Shown here: one piece after another, positions 1-12,725 of the stretch
Numbering within the stretch: position 1 is the stretch's first letter
Layout: each line of letters opens with the position of its first letter
From: Chondrilla cf. caribensis
Lineage: Eukaryota; Porifera; Demospongiae; Chondrillida; Chondrillidae
Direction of reading: 5' to 3'
Length of the DNA: 64,000 nt
Assembly: GCA_964020155.1 (NCBI GenBank)
Contig: OZ026557.1
Coordinates: 3,432,501 to 3,496,500 of the forward strand
Position numbers and translations under genes: made by a program
Notes under the pieces: generated by a model
What the model saw: only the letters and a program-made list of their open reading frames with translations
Told to the model about the DNA's origin: nothing
The model's database searches: none

Positions 1-565
1 CACATCTCCTCCACAACCTCCCACACCACATCTCCTCTACAACCTCCCACCCCACATCTCCTCCACAACCTCCCACCCCACATCTCTACAACCTCCCACC
101 CCACAACTCCTCCACAACCTCCCACCCCACATCTCCACAACCTCCCACCCCACAACTCCTCCACAACTTCCCACCCCACATCTCCACAACCTCCCACCCC
201 ACAACTCCTCCACAACCTCCCACCCCACATCTCCACAACCTCCCACCCCACAACTCCTCCACAACCTCCCACCCCACATCTCCACAACCTCCCACCCCAC
301 ATCTCCTCCACAACTTCCCACCCCACAACTCCTCCACAACCTCCCACCCCACAACTCCTCCACAACCTCCCACCCCACAACTCCTCCACAACCTCCCACC
401 CCACAACTCCTCCACAACCTCCCACCCCACAACTCCTCCACAACCTCCCACCCCATAACTCCTCCACAACCTCCCACCCACAACTCCTCCACAACCTCCC
501 ACCCCACATCTCCTCCACAACCTCCCACTTCACAACTCCTCCACAACCTCCCACCCACACCTCTA
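1..565. repeat. Minisatellite, 23-28 bp units
   Basis: Tandem array of a C-rich unit of about 27 bases (CACAACTCCTCCACAACCTC plus a short tail), mixed with a 23-base variant that lacks a few bases. It runs off the left window edge. Open reading frames rich in Gly, Trp and Glu appear on the minus strand only because the unit lacks stops. They are not supported as genes. Confidence 0.9.
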
Positions 566-1287
566 GTGCATTCATACATACATACACATCATTTTCAACA
601 ACAATTTTCTACTTTTGTAAAAGCCACTGCTACATAGCAATAATTCATACCCACAAATGTTCCATAAATACATAACAATACATAACAGTGAAAGCCAATT
701 TTCCAGTTTACCAGGTGTTGAAAATGTGATCACATTAATATCACCCAAAACTCTTCACTGAACAATATTCAAAAAGTCCATTTCACACGTGAATGAAGAT
801 GTGTACGTAATACAACATATAGTGTTATAACATCCTGCATGTATGCTGTACATAATAATATTATAGCATATTATATGTAGTATAACATTCTGTATACACA
901 TTATAGCATGAAATATGATACAACATACACAATAGTACATATGATATGATGCGACATCCGGAATACGTACATAATAGTGCAGTGGAGGGCTTCACTAAGG
1001 GAATGGTCATGGAAGAACACCCCCCCCCCCCCATCCTCCGTCCTAATCTTGACTACCTTTCAATAAAACACCATGAGAGTGGGACAGCCATCGAAACACT
1101 GTTGAGTACCTTGTGTTAGTACAGTACTAGGTGTGCTATATGTGCAGTTCTTTGAGTGTGATGTACATTATTTGGTGTTTATGTCCAGTACTACATGTAC
1201 GTACGTGACAGTGTGATATGTACAGTGTGCTGAATAGTATGTACAGTATAGTAGTTTCTTTGTTATGTATGTACTGTACAGTGCCTT
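566..1287. other. No gene seen
   Basis: AT-rich sequence with TACGTA and TGTACA palindromes and a run of C at 1021-1032. No splice-bounded coding segment was recognised. Confidence 0.6.
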
Positions 1288-1535
1288 GTGTGCCATATAC
1301 AGTTTGTTGTGTGCTATGTACAGTTTGTTATATGTTATATACAGTCTGTTGTGTGTTATGTACAGTTTGTTGTGTGTTGTGTACAGTTTGTTGTGTGATA
1401 TGTACAGTCTGTTGTGTGTTATGTACAGTTTATTGTGTGAAATGTACAGTCTGTTGTGTGTTATGTACAGTTTATTGTGTGTTATGTACAGTTTGTTGTG
1501 TGTTATGTACAGTCTGTTGTGTGTTATGTACAATA
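1288..1535. repeat. 21-bp minisatellite
   Basis: About eleven copies of a 21-base unit close to TTTGTTGTGTGTTATGTACA plus G, with single-base variants. Several frames are open on both strands because of the unit, not because of coding. Confidence 0.85.
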
Positions 1536-3319
1536 CTGCTACAACGTACCAATGTACTGTAAGTACTGCACTCATCATGGTGGCAATTCCTAGCATGACA
1601 TAATGTATACTATTACATCATCAGAAGTACAATGGATTATAACACAAACATTATTCTGAACCTGTAACCACCAATGCACGTGAAAACCATGCATCAGCAG
1701 ACAGAAACACACACTCAAAGGTGCACTCACACACACACTTGATCAAAGGTGAACTCACACACACACACACACACTCAAAGGTGCCCTCAAATACACACAC
1801 ACAAACAAGCACACAGCATCTTTGATGTCTTTTTGACATAATGCATACTATTACATCATCAGGAAGTACAATGGATTATAACAGGAATGTAATACTAAAC
1901 CTGTAACCACCAATGTACCTGAAAACCATACACCAGCACTCACAGGTGCGACCAGTGCCCACGTATGTCAACTGTCCTGCTAATCATGATAGGACATTGT
2001 TCTGAAAATACTTGTCTGTACGTACATATATCGCCTATCCAGTACATCAAAGATGCTACACTAGACAGTACAGGATATGAGAACAGCACTATGCCTTCAC
2101 AGCAATCATTTCGGGTGCTGAAGAGAAACACAGTCACATGCAATGTACAGTTTTGGACAAAGTTCCTCCCAATTTTACTGTGTCCATGCGCAGTCTGATA
2201 CTACTATGGTTGCCTGCCTGGCAAAGGTTATCGTACTAAAATGACACATCATGACATAAACACATACAATACAGCCTGATTCTCAACATGATAAGGCTAC
2301 AGTAGCTATAATCAGTTTGACTGATGGCAGGTAGGCTTAAAATTGGGGAATACAGAATCACTTCAAGGTGTGTGTTTCTGGTTCAGAAGACAGGAAAGGG
2401 GTCCAACCACAGTCAATTGGAACCCATCCAGCTGAGGAACACGGTGAGAACACAATGAGGCAGTTACACCACAGCACATACACACTACCAGTATAACTGT
2501 CTCCCTTCCATACACCGCTGCATCCTATACGGACTCTGTTGAATGTAATTTCATCAAGCGAGCGAAGGATGAATCACTTGAGTGGTCGAGTGTGTCTCAA
2601 TGTATGGTGTCACCATTCACTGTTAAATGTATACAAGCGCGTCCACTGTATATGGAGTATACAGTGGACGTTGGTACATGCATATATGGGCTTCCACTAG
2701 ACAATCTACAGTAGGTCACACTAAACCAACATGTCTTTCAAACTAAACACTCACTAAGACACAGATTCATAATTATCGTATACGTACGTATACTCACTGT
2801 TTTATGCATACATACATACATTACCAGTTCCTACATACACACCTGTACATACACGTTCCTTTATATGAATGATTGTATTTTCATATACATATGTACATAC
2901 AGTACATACATATCTGTACATACATGTACATATGTGCAGTACACATATATTATGTATATAACTCCCTTCACATTACATATACAACCTTCAACATGTACCT
3001 GAGTGTGGTTTTCAAACCAAGTACAGTGCATCTCACCACAACACATGACAGACACTGAAAAACAGCTTCATATACAGGGACATATACACTGTATCTCAAC
3101 ACGGATAAGAAGGAGATTGCCTTGAAAAATAGGTACTCGCTAGTGTACATACTTATGTGTGTAAAATCTATCTTTATGTATATGTAGTGTACAATGGATT
3201 CACTATGAGGAAAACCTTGAATAGAGGCTAATGACTGCATATTGAGATTGCCACTTCAGTTGGTAGTTCAGGATGACTGACAGGAAGGTCAGCCACAGAA
3301 GACATTATAGAAGTCTGAG
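1536..3319. other. No gene seen; scattered CA-rich runs
   Basis: Contains short imperfect CA runs at 1690-1810 and a duplicated stretch (about 1600-1680 and 1840-1930 share the sequence around ACAATGGATTATAAC and the following 'ACCACCAATG' segment). No coding exon with splice sites was recognised. Confidence 0.5.
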
Positions 3320-3732
3320 CAGTATTCAATCAGGCACTGAGGTGTGTGGTGAGTGGACCTCAGTGTTCAATCAGGCACTGAGGTGTGTGGTGAGTGGACC
3401 TCAGTGTTCAATCAGGCACTGAGGTGTGTGGTGAGTGGACCTCAGTGTTCAATCAGGCACTGAGGTGTGTGGTGAGTGGACCTCAGTGTTCAATCAGGCA
3501 CTGAGGTGTGTGGTGAGTGGACCTCAGTGTTCAATCAGGCACTGAGGTGTGTGGTGAGTGGACCTCAGTGTTCAATCAGGCACTGAGGTGTGTGGTGAGT
3601 GAACCTCAGTGTTCAATCAGGCACTGAGGTGTGTGGTGAGTGGACCTGTTCGATCAGGGACTGAGGTGTGTGGTCAGTGGACCTCAGTGTTCGATCAGGG
3701 ACTGAGGTGTGTGGTGAGTGGACTTCAGTGTT
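3320..3732. repeat. 41-bp minisatellite
   Basis: About ten units of 41 bases beginning CAGTGTTCAATCAGGCACTG. The first seven are nearly identical. The last three diverge or are shortened (GATCAGGGACTG variants). The high identity suggests recent expansion. Confidence 0.92.
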
Positions 3733-4310
3733 CATCGCATTGGACAACACAATCTCATTTACTGTACAATTCCCTCAGCAAGGGCCTGTTTTCATCCCCC
3801 TGTCCAGTACATACACCTCACCTAGTCCCTGGCTGATGTACAGTATGTCAACAGTCCTGATAGTGGGAACCTCTGGTTGTGTGTAACACTTTGCATGTAC
3901 ATATATACATACATATGTGCAGTGTGCGTAACACTATACATGTGTTATGCATACGCAGATACAATGTTGTAAATACATGCAGTACATGCAGCGTATACAG
4001 TTGACCTCTTATATTGCAATGTATACACGTACATACATCTGTACAGCACTGAGTATGCCATACATACAGTATGTACAGTATTCTTCATACACATCACAAT
4101 TATACAATACATAGGTACATACATAAGTTCATGTACATTTTACACCAGGGATGAGGTTGCCAAGGTCTGAGGGTTTTCACTAACCCTGTCTCAGCAAACC
4201 AGCCAAGATCTCCTGGTCATAGTACGTAGACTTTCAGTCTTGTAAGTGCTGACATCATGTATGACCACAGACCCCTCATAATATTATAGTAGGAAATATG
4301 GCACATGGGG
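3733..4310. other. No gene seen
   Basis: AT-rich spacer with many TACATA/TGTACA words. No feature was recognised. Confidence 0.5.
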
Positions 4311-4323
4311 CATACACACACAA

Positions 4324-4392
<69 letters not shown>

Positions 4393-4406
4393 CACACATG
4401 CACACA

Positions 4407-4481
<75 letters not shown>

Positions 4482-4560
4482 CACAGAACACAGAACACAG
4501 AACACAGACACACACACACACACACACACACAGAACACAGAACACAGAACACAGACACAG

Positions 4561-4621
<61 letters not shown>
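4311..4621. repeat. (CA)n microsatellite with ACAGA inserts
   Basis: Long CA array interrupted twice by short CAGAACA tandem blocks (about 4479-4510 and 4532-4562). The His/Thr and Cys/Val open frames across it are artefacts. Confidence 0.95.
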
Positions 4622-4623
<2 letters not shown>

Positions 4624-5459
4624 CTGCTTCTTGCCAAATGTTTGAATGTACAGAAGAATACAGCAGGTGTAAATCCACTAATACTAACCCAAAATACCTC
4701 TACAAGGATAAGATGTGGCTCTGCCCAATACCACCTGAAATATAAGGTGAATACAAGAAAAGAATTGTGTGTGGTCGTATATGCTCATGTACATACAGTA
4801 TACAGTTACCATTAAAATTTTCATGTGTGATTTGAGCAGATTCAACATGTGAAAAACACACACCATGTACGTACATGCAACCAGAGTTGTAGGAATAGGG
4901 GCCAGCACAGAGGCCCAAGCTGCCTCACTTCTCCCCTCCAAACCATTATTCGGTACAGACTTATTTGGCGGTAGTATTCACTTCAAATTAGTAAACTTGA
5001 ACACACGGACAAATTACAAAATCAGCCACATCATAGACAGTCTGAACTAGGTGACTTTAGAGTGTCTGGCCACATTGAGTAGTCCTGTGTAATCATATTC
5101 ATAGAGCAATGGTATGGATTGTGTTCACAATCCATTGGTGCATTTTGGCCACCCACTGTTCAAAAGTTGGCAGTACTTCACACTAAAGTTGGCAGTACTT
5201 CACACTTGACTTACATTGGAAAGTAGGAATTACACCGACTGTACCTTAGGTACAGCAATCTGATTAACAAATTAGGTTTCGTCAATTACAAATCCTGAAT
5301 AGAATACACAACCAATGCAGTACTATCTTTAATACTAAACATATTATACTGTTTGTTAAACAGATCAATAGATGAAACCTTAGCAATAACATTGTTATTA
5401 TTACTATGGTTACATACTTATCACATATTGTAGTACCAATAGCTGTACACATGACCTGT
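4622..5459. other. Spacer before the mucin-like gene
   Basis: No coding exon was recognised. A short direct repeat (AAGTTGGCAGTACTTCACAC) occurs twice at about 5162-5206. Confidence 0.5.
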
Positions 5460-5466
5460 TATAAAA
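5460..5466 (+). promoter_or_regulatory. TATA box of the mucin-like gene
   Basis: TATAAAA lies about 100 bases before the ATG at 5564. This is the same kind of spacing as in the five paralogues downstream (90-122 bases). Confidence 0.55.
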
Positions 5467-5563
5467 CAAGCCCTTTCCTAGTTTCAACAACAGTTGCTCT
5501 GTGGTGAGAGGTGAAGGAAGTCAGAGACAAAGAAGGAACTTCAAGAAGTCTGATAGACTGGAG

Positions 5564-7463
5564 ATGATTGGAAAAACTACAGTGATTGGTTGCCTACTGT
5601 TGGCTATAGCAGGTGAGCTTAATATGTGTGTGTGTGCTAATTCGTAATAATCTAGCAGAGAATAACATACCTAGAATAAGTAGCCCATCACTGTAGACAG
5701 AATCAGTCAGCTAGCTACCACATGGAAGGGGCCAGCATCATAGCAGTACGGATACAGCCCATAATAACTACAAAAAGAATTTCGCTAAAAACAGTTGTAT
5801 ACTTTTGGTGTGCGAGCTATAGCAGATTGAATACCTACTGAAGACCATTCAGATTTCACAATATCACACTAGTTTATATATTGTGGAGGTACTATGTAGT
5901 GGTATTGGAGAGTGAGATTCCTTCATGAAGATGTGAGGTGTATAGCTGGTGAGCCCCCTGTACACGCTACCAAGGAATAGATTGTAACATCTGCACCCAA
6001 ACGCTGTCTACAGTACCATGCTAGCCACAAACATACATACATTCTGTTCAGAATACATTGGAAAGTTTGAAAAGTGTACTATCCATTGTTACTGGGTTTT
6101 CTATTGCTAGAAGCCAGTGGGCACTTGATGGGCAGAGTGGTCTAGTGTGCAAGACATAAGTATTGAGCAGAATAGTAAATTCCTACTAACCCAACACTAT
6201 TCCATCTGTTGTAACACCTGTGCGTAAATTAACTTATACGTATGTACGTATTAACGATGATACAGATAATCCACCACATTTCCTGCTACACATAAATTAA
6301 TTACACCGAATTAAGGAAAATTCACTTCACACCAACCTCCCAATGCAATGACTTCACTGCAATGAGCAGTGTCAACTCAGCACACGTAGAGGATCAGTAT
6401 CCTGTATGTATATGTATGTATACAGTCATACATGTATACATCCAGACACCATGTGCAAATGTCTTATGATGGCTATGTACTGCACATACGTATATACGTA
6501 TGCACATAATACGCATGTACATATATATATACACATGTATGTACATAGGTATGCACATATACACATGTACATACAAATGTACATATGTGTACGTACATAG
6601 GCATGCACAAGGAGTCACATAGTTGGATATACAGTACAATACTGCAATATGTACATGTGTTGTATACATATCTGTTTTCTGTTCAATCCTCAGTTACTTC
6701 ACAAGCCTCCAGCTCTGCAACAGTAATCGCGCCATTTTCGTCAGCTACATACACTCCATCGGCACCTGAATACACCCGTTCAACACAACCCCAAACCACT
6801 AACACCCTGACAACTCAAGTGGGTAATGATGTTACAACAGCAACATCAGAGATAACACTAGTGGTATCCGATACTGGTGTTTACACCACAGCTGAAGTAA
6901 CTACATTAGAAACAACTGCAAACAGACAGCCCTCACTCACTGGAGGGGTGTCAGAGAACGCACAAACTTCTTTCATTCGATTTACTACGTCAGACTTAAA
7001 TCAGCCTTCCCCTATTGTCACAAGTGTTACCTTAACATCGTCAATTTTCACACCTGTCGTCACCGAAACACCGTCACCCTCTACAAATGTTGTCATGGAA
7101 ACATCAACTCCTACAACTGTTGCCATAGAAACGACATCAACTCGTACAACAATTTTCATGGAAACACCAACTTTCACAACAGTTACCATGGAAACACCAT
7201 CAACTCCCACAACAACTATTATGGAGACCCCATCAACTCCCACAGCAGTTGTCACAGAAACACCATCAACTTCTACGCCTATAGTGACGCAGCCATCCAC
7301 CCCAGTAATCACCAGTTCTCCTACAGGTGTAGCCTCTTCTACACCCCCAGTGGGTCCTACAGTAACACCCACCTCAGGGGCGAGCAGCAACACAAGGATT
7401 GCACTAGGTGCTACTGTGGCAATAGCAATCCTTCTCGTCATAGGAATGCCATACGTATATTAA
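5564..7463 (+). CDS. Secreted mucin-like protein, probable GPI anchor
   Basis: Two exons: 5564-5612 and 6694-7463, joined in phase 1 by a GTGAGC donor and a CTCAG acceptor, giving 272 residues. Exon 1 codes a short signal peptide (MIGKTTVIGCLLLAIAG). Exon 2 codes a long Thr/Ser/Pro-rich stalk with repeated units of the type METPSTPTTT, expected to be heavily O-glycosylated. There are no cysteines in the stalk. The end reads SGASSNT, then about 20 hydrophobic residues that stop without a cytoplasmic tail. This fits a GPI-anchor signal better than a receptor membrane segment. The 49-base first exon and the SGASSNT tail are shared with the five cysteine-rich paralogues to the right, so this gene is probably a relative lacking their cysteine-rich domain. 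The ligand and function are unknown. Confidence 0.75.
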
Positions 7464-7608
7464 CGCTCTTCTGATATAACGTATGTCTGTAGTTAGTGTC
7501 TGCTGTGTGTACTGTAGTAACATCTCCGCATATTAAACCATCTGTTTGTCACAATTGCCATATTAATACTATTCTTCTTGAAACTGTATTATTATTAGTA
7601 GTATTATT

Positions 7609-7614
7609 AATAAA
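7609..7614 (+). terminator. Polyadenylation signal
   Basis: AATAAA about 145 bases after the stop codon of the mucin-like gene. Confidence 0.5.
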
Positions 7615-7881
7615 TATCAGTATTATTACTGAAACTGTGCACTCGATCCCTTTTGATTTCACATCAAGTTAATACAATTTTATTAATAATTAAAATTGAA
7701 TGAGAAGTGACAGTCTCGAAATGGACGCTATCCTTGTCTCATAAGATTGTCAACATGCATAAGGTATGCTCTGGGGCTTCTTGCCCATGACGGATATGTT
7801 TCTAATGTCCACAATGATCCACACCACAAGACTGAGGAGGGCCCATCTCAGACTGCTAGCATGCTCACATGTAGAAAGGGG

Positions 7882-8212
7882 TCGATGGGGAGGATAGCGA
7901 GGATAGGGAGGATAGGGAGGATGGGAAGGATGGGGAGGATGGGGAGGATGGGAAGGATGGGGAGGATGGGGAGGATGGGAGGATGGGGAGGATAGGGAGG
8001 ATGGGGAGAATAGGGAGGATAGGGAGGATAGGGAGGATGGGGAGGATAGGGAGAATGGGGAGGATAGGGAGGATAGGGAGGATGGGGAGGATGGGGAGGA
8101 TAGGGAGGATGGGGAGGATAGGGAGGATGGGGAGAATATAGGGAGGATGGTAGGATGGGGATGGGGAGGATGGAGAATGGGAGGATGGGGGTGGGGAGAA
8201 TGGGGAGGATTT
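7882..8212. repeat. 9-bp purine-rich minisatellite
   Basis: Array of GGGGAGGAT and GGATAGGGA type units, nearly pure purine on the + strand for more than 300 bases. Open frames of Ile/Leu/Pro or Gly/Arg/Met repeats are by-products. Confidence 0.93.
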
Positions 8213-8764
8213 CAAAACATCCTCCTAGTAACTACTCGTTGCTTCTTCATGCTACGTATGTAATTGCTTAAGCATACACACAATACAGCTGTCAATCTTA
8301 TACTAGTTCCTTCTGTGTAGGGCAGGTCAATACATTGTCACCTGGTGCTCACTCAGATTATTTTTGCCTGTGTAATGCTGTATTTTGCCAGCTCCAAAAT
8401 ATCGGAGCATTGCATTAATCTGGCCATGACCTGTACAGTACAGCTTAGAAATTGAAAATAGTCAATGGTTGAAACTGATACAATGTGTGGATCATGAAGA
8501 ACAACTATCAATGGATCATTTTCATTTTACAAACATGTGTACAGAACCAACATAACAGAAGTTGAAGATTACATGGTGGGACATGAGAACCTGATATCCA
8601 TGATGTTACATTCAATGAAAAAGAGGTACCTTTCGATGCAAACCAGACGTTTGTACACCAAACCTGAAAGTGGTGAAGATGTAACATGTGTGCATACTTG
8701 AAAACAATGCAGAATTAAAGCAAAAAGATTCCCTAAAAAGCAAACTCGGAGTGTTTTATGTTAA
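8213..8764. other. Spacer with one unexplained open stretch
   Basis: An open frame runs on the + strand from about 8505 to 8702 without repeats. It has no convincing splice sites or recognisable family. Otherwise nothing was seen. Confidence 0.4.
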
Positions 8765-8765
8765 G

Positions 8766-8813
<48 letters not shown>

Positions 8814-8831
8814 ACACACACACACACACAT

Positions 8832-8925
<94 letters not shown>
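8765..8925. repeat. (CA)n microsatellite
   Basis: About 80 CA units with a few TA and GC interruptions. Confidence 0.95.
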
Positions 8926-8926
<1 letters not shown>

Positions 8927-9306
8927 GTGAATTGCTTCTTCTTGATCTCTCCGCAGTATGCTGGTAGAAACAGTTCACACATTTCGTCTAACTATTATAA
9001 CCCCCATAACATGTAAGCTTCATACAGTACCACAAACATTACAGCTGCATGTAATATTACATACAATACTACATTAGCATCATTGCTATTCACATACATT
9101 TACAGTTCCTGTGAATCCTTTGTTGAAGGTGATAATGATATTGACATGCATCCTGATTAGCTTAGTTATCACATTGTTGCTTATTGACACTTCATAATTA
9201 TTGTTCTGCTTAGCTGGTCACTTATGACCTGTTTATCAAGTGATAATGCACTAATTGGTGCATCCGAGTTCTTGCGAACATTGGATATACAGTACTCAAT
9301 ACTATA

Positions 9307-9424
9307 TACACACAAATACATATATTATGCACACACACCCACACCCACACACACACACACAGACATGCACGCACACACACACACGCATGCACACATACAC
9401 ACAAACCCACACACCCACACACAT
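9307..9424. repeat. Imperfect CA-rich repeat
   Basis: CA units mixed with CCCACA and GCACGC words. Confidence 0.8.
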
Positions 9425-9534
9425 TATGTATGCATCAGGCAATAGTACAAGCACATGTACGTAGCAAAGGAGTATATGCACATACGTATTACATATGTAC
9501 CCAGCGGTAGTATACGAGTATGTGCGTACATATG

Positions 9535-10049
9535 TACAGATGACTCTGGATATAACAAACCCATATATCCACATGAAAAAGTTCTTAATAAATAAAAGAA
9601 GTTCTTTTTAACCACATCGCATCCTTTCAACAAATAAGAATTCATTGTACATGCAAAGTACAGTCATAACATCCCTAGCTGTTAAAAAGGCTACTCAATA
9701 CAGTGACCTGTGTTTGGTATAATACTGAGTAGATTATATTACGTGAAAAAATGGCCAATTTCAAAAAGGCTAGAACTAGAAATTGGGCTACAATTCAATT
9801 GCCGAACGTAATATTGTCAGCAAAGGTTCTTCTAAACCCTCTGAAGTTTCCCAATAGTCGATATCCAGTTCCTTTGTCAGATTTATAGGCAACTCAGTTA
9901 TAACATCTCGTGGTTGTTGTTTGTTGTAACAGAAACTGGTACGCTATAAACAGAAGGTTTTCTATGGTCCGGAACGTGTTCCTTAAAGGTGATTCGCTAT
10001 AAAGCGAAATTTTTTGCAAGCAAGTTCATTACAAGTGGAGTCGACTGTA
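9535..10049. mobile_element. Candidate TIR element carrying a dispersed repeat core
   Basis: The ends look like a diverged inverted repeat. The left end reads ACAGATGACTC and the right end, reverse complemented, reads ACAGTCGACTC. Both are flanked by TA. Inside, about 9735-9875, is a copy of a repeat found at six other places in this window; it starts near ATGGCCAATTTC. There is no transposase, so the element is non-autonomous if real. The TA flank would fit Tc1/mariner-type elements. Confidence 0.5.
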
Positions 10050-10314
10050 TGTACATACATATATGTACCTGGTGGTAGTGCATGTGTGTACATACTGTAC
10101 ATCTCCAGTAAGTAATTGCATTTACAAGCATAATATTATTGTGTGTATGTACGTACATATGTATATACCTATGTGAATTAATAACTGATATTCATGTTCC
10201 TGAAAATACAGTAACACACTCTATTCTTAACTTTAGGTCTACAGGAATCAGGAATACCCACAGGAATCAGGAATACTAACGCGTTCAACTTTTTTGAACA
10301 TGTTACTCATTCTA

Positions 10315-10533
10315 TACCATATGGATGGAAAGTTTCACGGAGCACAACTTTCGCGAATCGCTCGATTTTGCGAATTTCGCAACAAAAAGTTTCGCATTTT
10401 AAACGCCTATAGCATTAATTGATTGTCAGACGATTACGTCATCGGGTGTTCACGAATGAAACTTTCGCGAATACCCGTTTCTTCGCGAAATTCGCGAAAC
10501 TTTTAGCCCGCGAAACTTTCCCACTATACGGTA
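10315..10533. mobile_element. Palindromic MITE with TA target duplication
   Basis: About 215 bases whose two ends form a long imperfect inverted repeat. The left end is CCATATGGATGGAAAGTTTC and the right end, reversed, is CCGTATAGTGGGAAAGTTTC. Both are flanked by TA. The interior is rich in TTCGCGAA words on both arms. It is non-coding. The TA duplication fits a Tc1/mariner-type non-autonomous element. Confidence 0.8.
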
Positions 10534-11094
10534 TTTCCCATAGGATAAACTAGCAACATAGTTTCAAGGAGTAAGATATACAAGTAATCCTAACAATACC
10601 CGTTCCTGCTACATTATTAAAGGATCTATAATCCTTTCATTTTCACTGTGGAAAATACAACAGGCTGCTGCACCCTGTTGCAGTCACGTACAATGGGGAG
10701 ATGCTGCTCATCACATCTCAATCACGAGGGCCTCAAAATTGGAAAAAGGCAACATTTCCAACTCCAGAGGAAATCAAAGTTCACGCCGCTATTGACAGCT
10801 GAAATGACTGCATTCAGACATCCCAGACAGGGCAGATACACTTTATGGGCTTCACACTATTGTGTTGTTATTGGATAACATTTGATACATAAAATACAAT
10901 TTTCCACCAGGAAACTGTACGGAAGATCCTACAGGTATTTTTGTCAAATTAGCTGCTTTGAGCCAACATTCACAAGTGAACTCATCATGTGTGCACTACA
11001 GCATGTGCAATATGTACTGTGAGTACAGCTTGTTGGGGTAAAGTTCATACAGTACATACTGCAGTTATAGTTAGCCGTGGTACAGTATGTACAT
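10534..11094. other. No gene seen
   Basis: Ordinary AT-rich spacer. A 76-codon open frame at 10648-10878 has no repeats but no splice context or family resemblance. Confidence 0.45.
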
Positions 11095-11245
11095 TTATCT
11101 GTGGTATAGTATGTACAGTTGCCATGGTACGTTATGTACAGTTGCTGTGGTATGTTATGTACAGTTGCCATGGTATGGTATGTACATATAGCTGTGGTAC
11201 ACTATGTACAATTGCCGTTGTACAGCATGTAAAATTCGCTGTGGT
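11095..11245. repeat. 21-23 bp minisatellite
   Basis: Units of the form GTTGCCATGGTATGTTATGTACA with GCTGTGG/GCCATGG alternation, about seven copies. Confidence 0.75.
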
Positions 11246-11284
11246 AGATGATACAGATGCTCCATGCACACTTATGCAGCTTGC

Positions 11285-11735
11285 ATACCTGATAAATTGC
11301 CTTTTATGCTCTGTATACCTGATATACTGCCTTGTATACTCCGTATACCTGATATACTACTTTGTACACTTTGTATACTTGATATACTGCCTTGTATACT
11401 CCATATAATATATGATATACCAACTTATGTTCTCTGTATACCTGATATACTGACTTGTATACTCATTATACCTAATATACCGACTTATGTTATCCGTATA
11501 CCTGATATACTGACTTGTATGCTGCGTGTGCACCAGGAAGCACTCAGTCAAGTATGAATGAGCATTTCCTACCAACATACGTACATACACACTCATGCAC
11601 ACTGTATACTTGATATGCGTACTGACTTGCATACTCTGTATACCTGTAATACTGAATTATGCATTCAGTATAACTGATATACTAACTTTTTTGCATATTC
11701 TGCATACTCGATATACTGATTGGTGTACTCAGTAT
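11285..11735. repeat. About 30-bp degenerate tandem repeat
   Basis: Units built from CTGTATACCTGATATACTG followed by a CTTGTATACT-like segment, with many substitutions and a break near 11530-11600. Confidence 0.75.
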
Positions 11736-11861
11736 ATGTAATTCCATACAGATTGATACAAGCTATGTAGAGTTATACATCGTTGTGTACAGTATAGTGT
11801 GTTGGTGTCAATGAGTACAGATGATCCTTGTACATGTACAGATGCCCCCCACACCTGTACA

Positions 11862-12285
11862 GTTGCTCCCTGTACATGTATAAACTCCCCCTGTATATGT
11901 ATAGACTCAACTTGTACATGTATAGACTCCCCTGTATATGTATAGATTCCCCTTGTACATGTATAGACTCCCCTGTATATGTATAGATTCCCCTTGTACA
12001 TGTATAGATTCCCCCTGTACATGTATAGAATCCCCTTGTATGTACATGTATAGACTCCCCTTGTACGTACATGTATAGACTCCCCCTGTACATGTATAGA
12101 CTCCCCTTGTACATGTATAGACTCCCCCTGTACATGTATAGACTCCCCTTGTACATGTATAGACTCCCCCTGTACATGTACAGATTCCCCTTGTACATGT
12201 ATAGACTCCCCCTGTACATGTATAGAATCCCCTTGTATGTACATGTATGGACACCCCTTGTACACGGATAGACTCCCCCCGTACA
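11862..12285. repeat. 20-bp minisatellite, first array
   Basis: Units of TGTACATGTATAGACTCCCC with C or CT length changes, about 20 copies. Its right flank (12278-12385) is duplicated after the second array. Long Tyr/Met/Gly open frames on the minus strand result from the repeat. Confidence 0.93.
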
Positions 12286-12385
12286 TGTACCGCTAGTACA
12301 GTGTGCGTAGGTTCCATTGTTTTGGTGCAAGGATTCCCTGTGAGGGTCACGATGATACCCACCTCCACGGACACAGTACAGTGTG
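12278..12385. repeat. Duplicated flank of the 20-bp arrays
   Basis: A block beginning GTACATGTACCGCTAGTACA and ending CACGGACACAGTACAGTGTG recurs almost exactly at 13160-13266. A diverged copy lies at 19730-19800 and a shorter one at about 23965-24050. Confidence 0.85.
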
Positions 12386-12439
12386 CGTAGGTTCCATTGT
12401 TTTGGTAGTAGAAGGGAAGTCTAGGGTACAGGTACGTAT

Positions 12440-12723
12440 CTTGTTGTAGCAAGTTGTAGCAATGTAAGATTTACCGATAGTCTTAAGCCCAGCAATTCAC
12501 TGTTACTACAAACCTAACATCACTGCAGTAGAAGGAGGAACATTCTACTGCTTTGACAAATCCATCCCGTCTGCCTATCACAGGATATATAAGTTATACA
12601 ATATATTATGGCTTCATTTGGGGGGGGGGGGTGAGGGAATATTCACCCTCTGGTCCAAATTCCACACCACCCAGGCTAAATCAAATTTGCTCACTAAAAT
12701 TTTCACTGTGCAGTGTAGGAGGG
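12440..12723. repeat. Segmental duplicate, copy 1
   Basis: This block, including a G-run and the phrase TTTTCACTGTGCAGTGTAGG, is repeated at 14765-15062 and in part at 21379-21545. It shows that the arrays and the gene spacers share one duplication history. Confidence 0.8.
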
Positions 12724-12725
12724 CA

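Noticed and set aside
37..579. Gly/Trp/Glu/Val repeat frames on the minus strand
   Set aside because: Open in two frames at once because of the minisatellite.
3321..3732. CRISPR-like regular array
   Set aside because: The units are directly adjacent with no unique spacers, so it is a minisatellite. The same holds for 52615-53166 and 38159-38392.
8505..8702. Non-repetitive open stretch of about 65 codons
   Set aside because: No start or splice context and no recognisable family; chance is likely.
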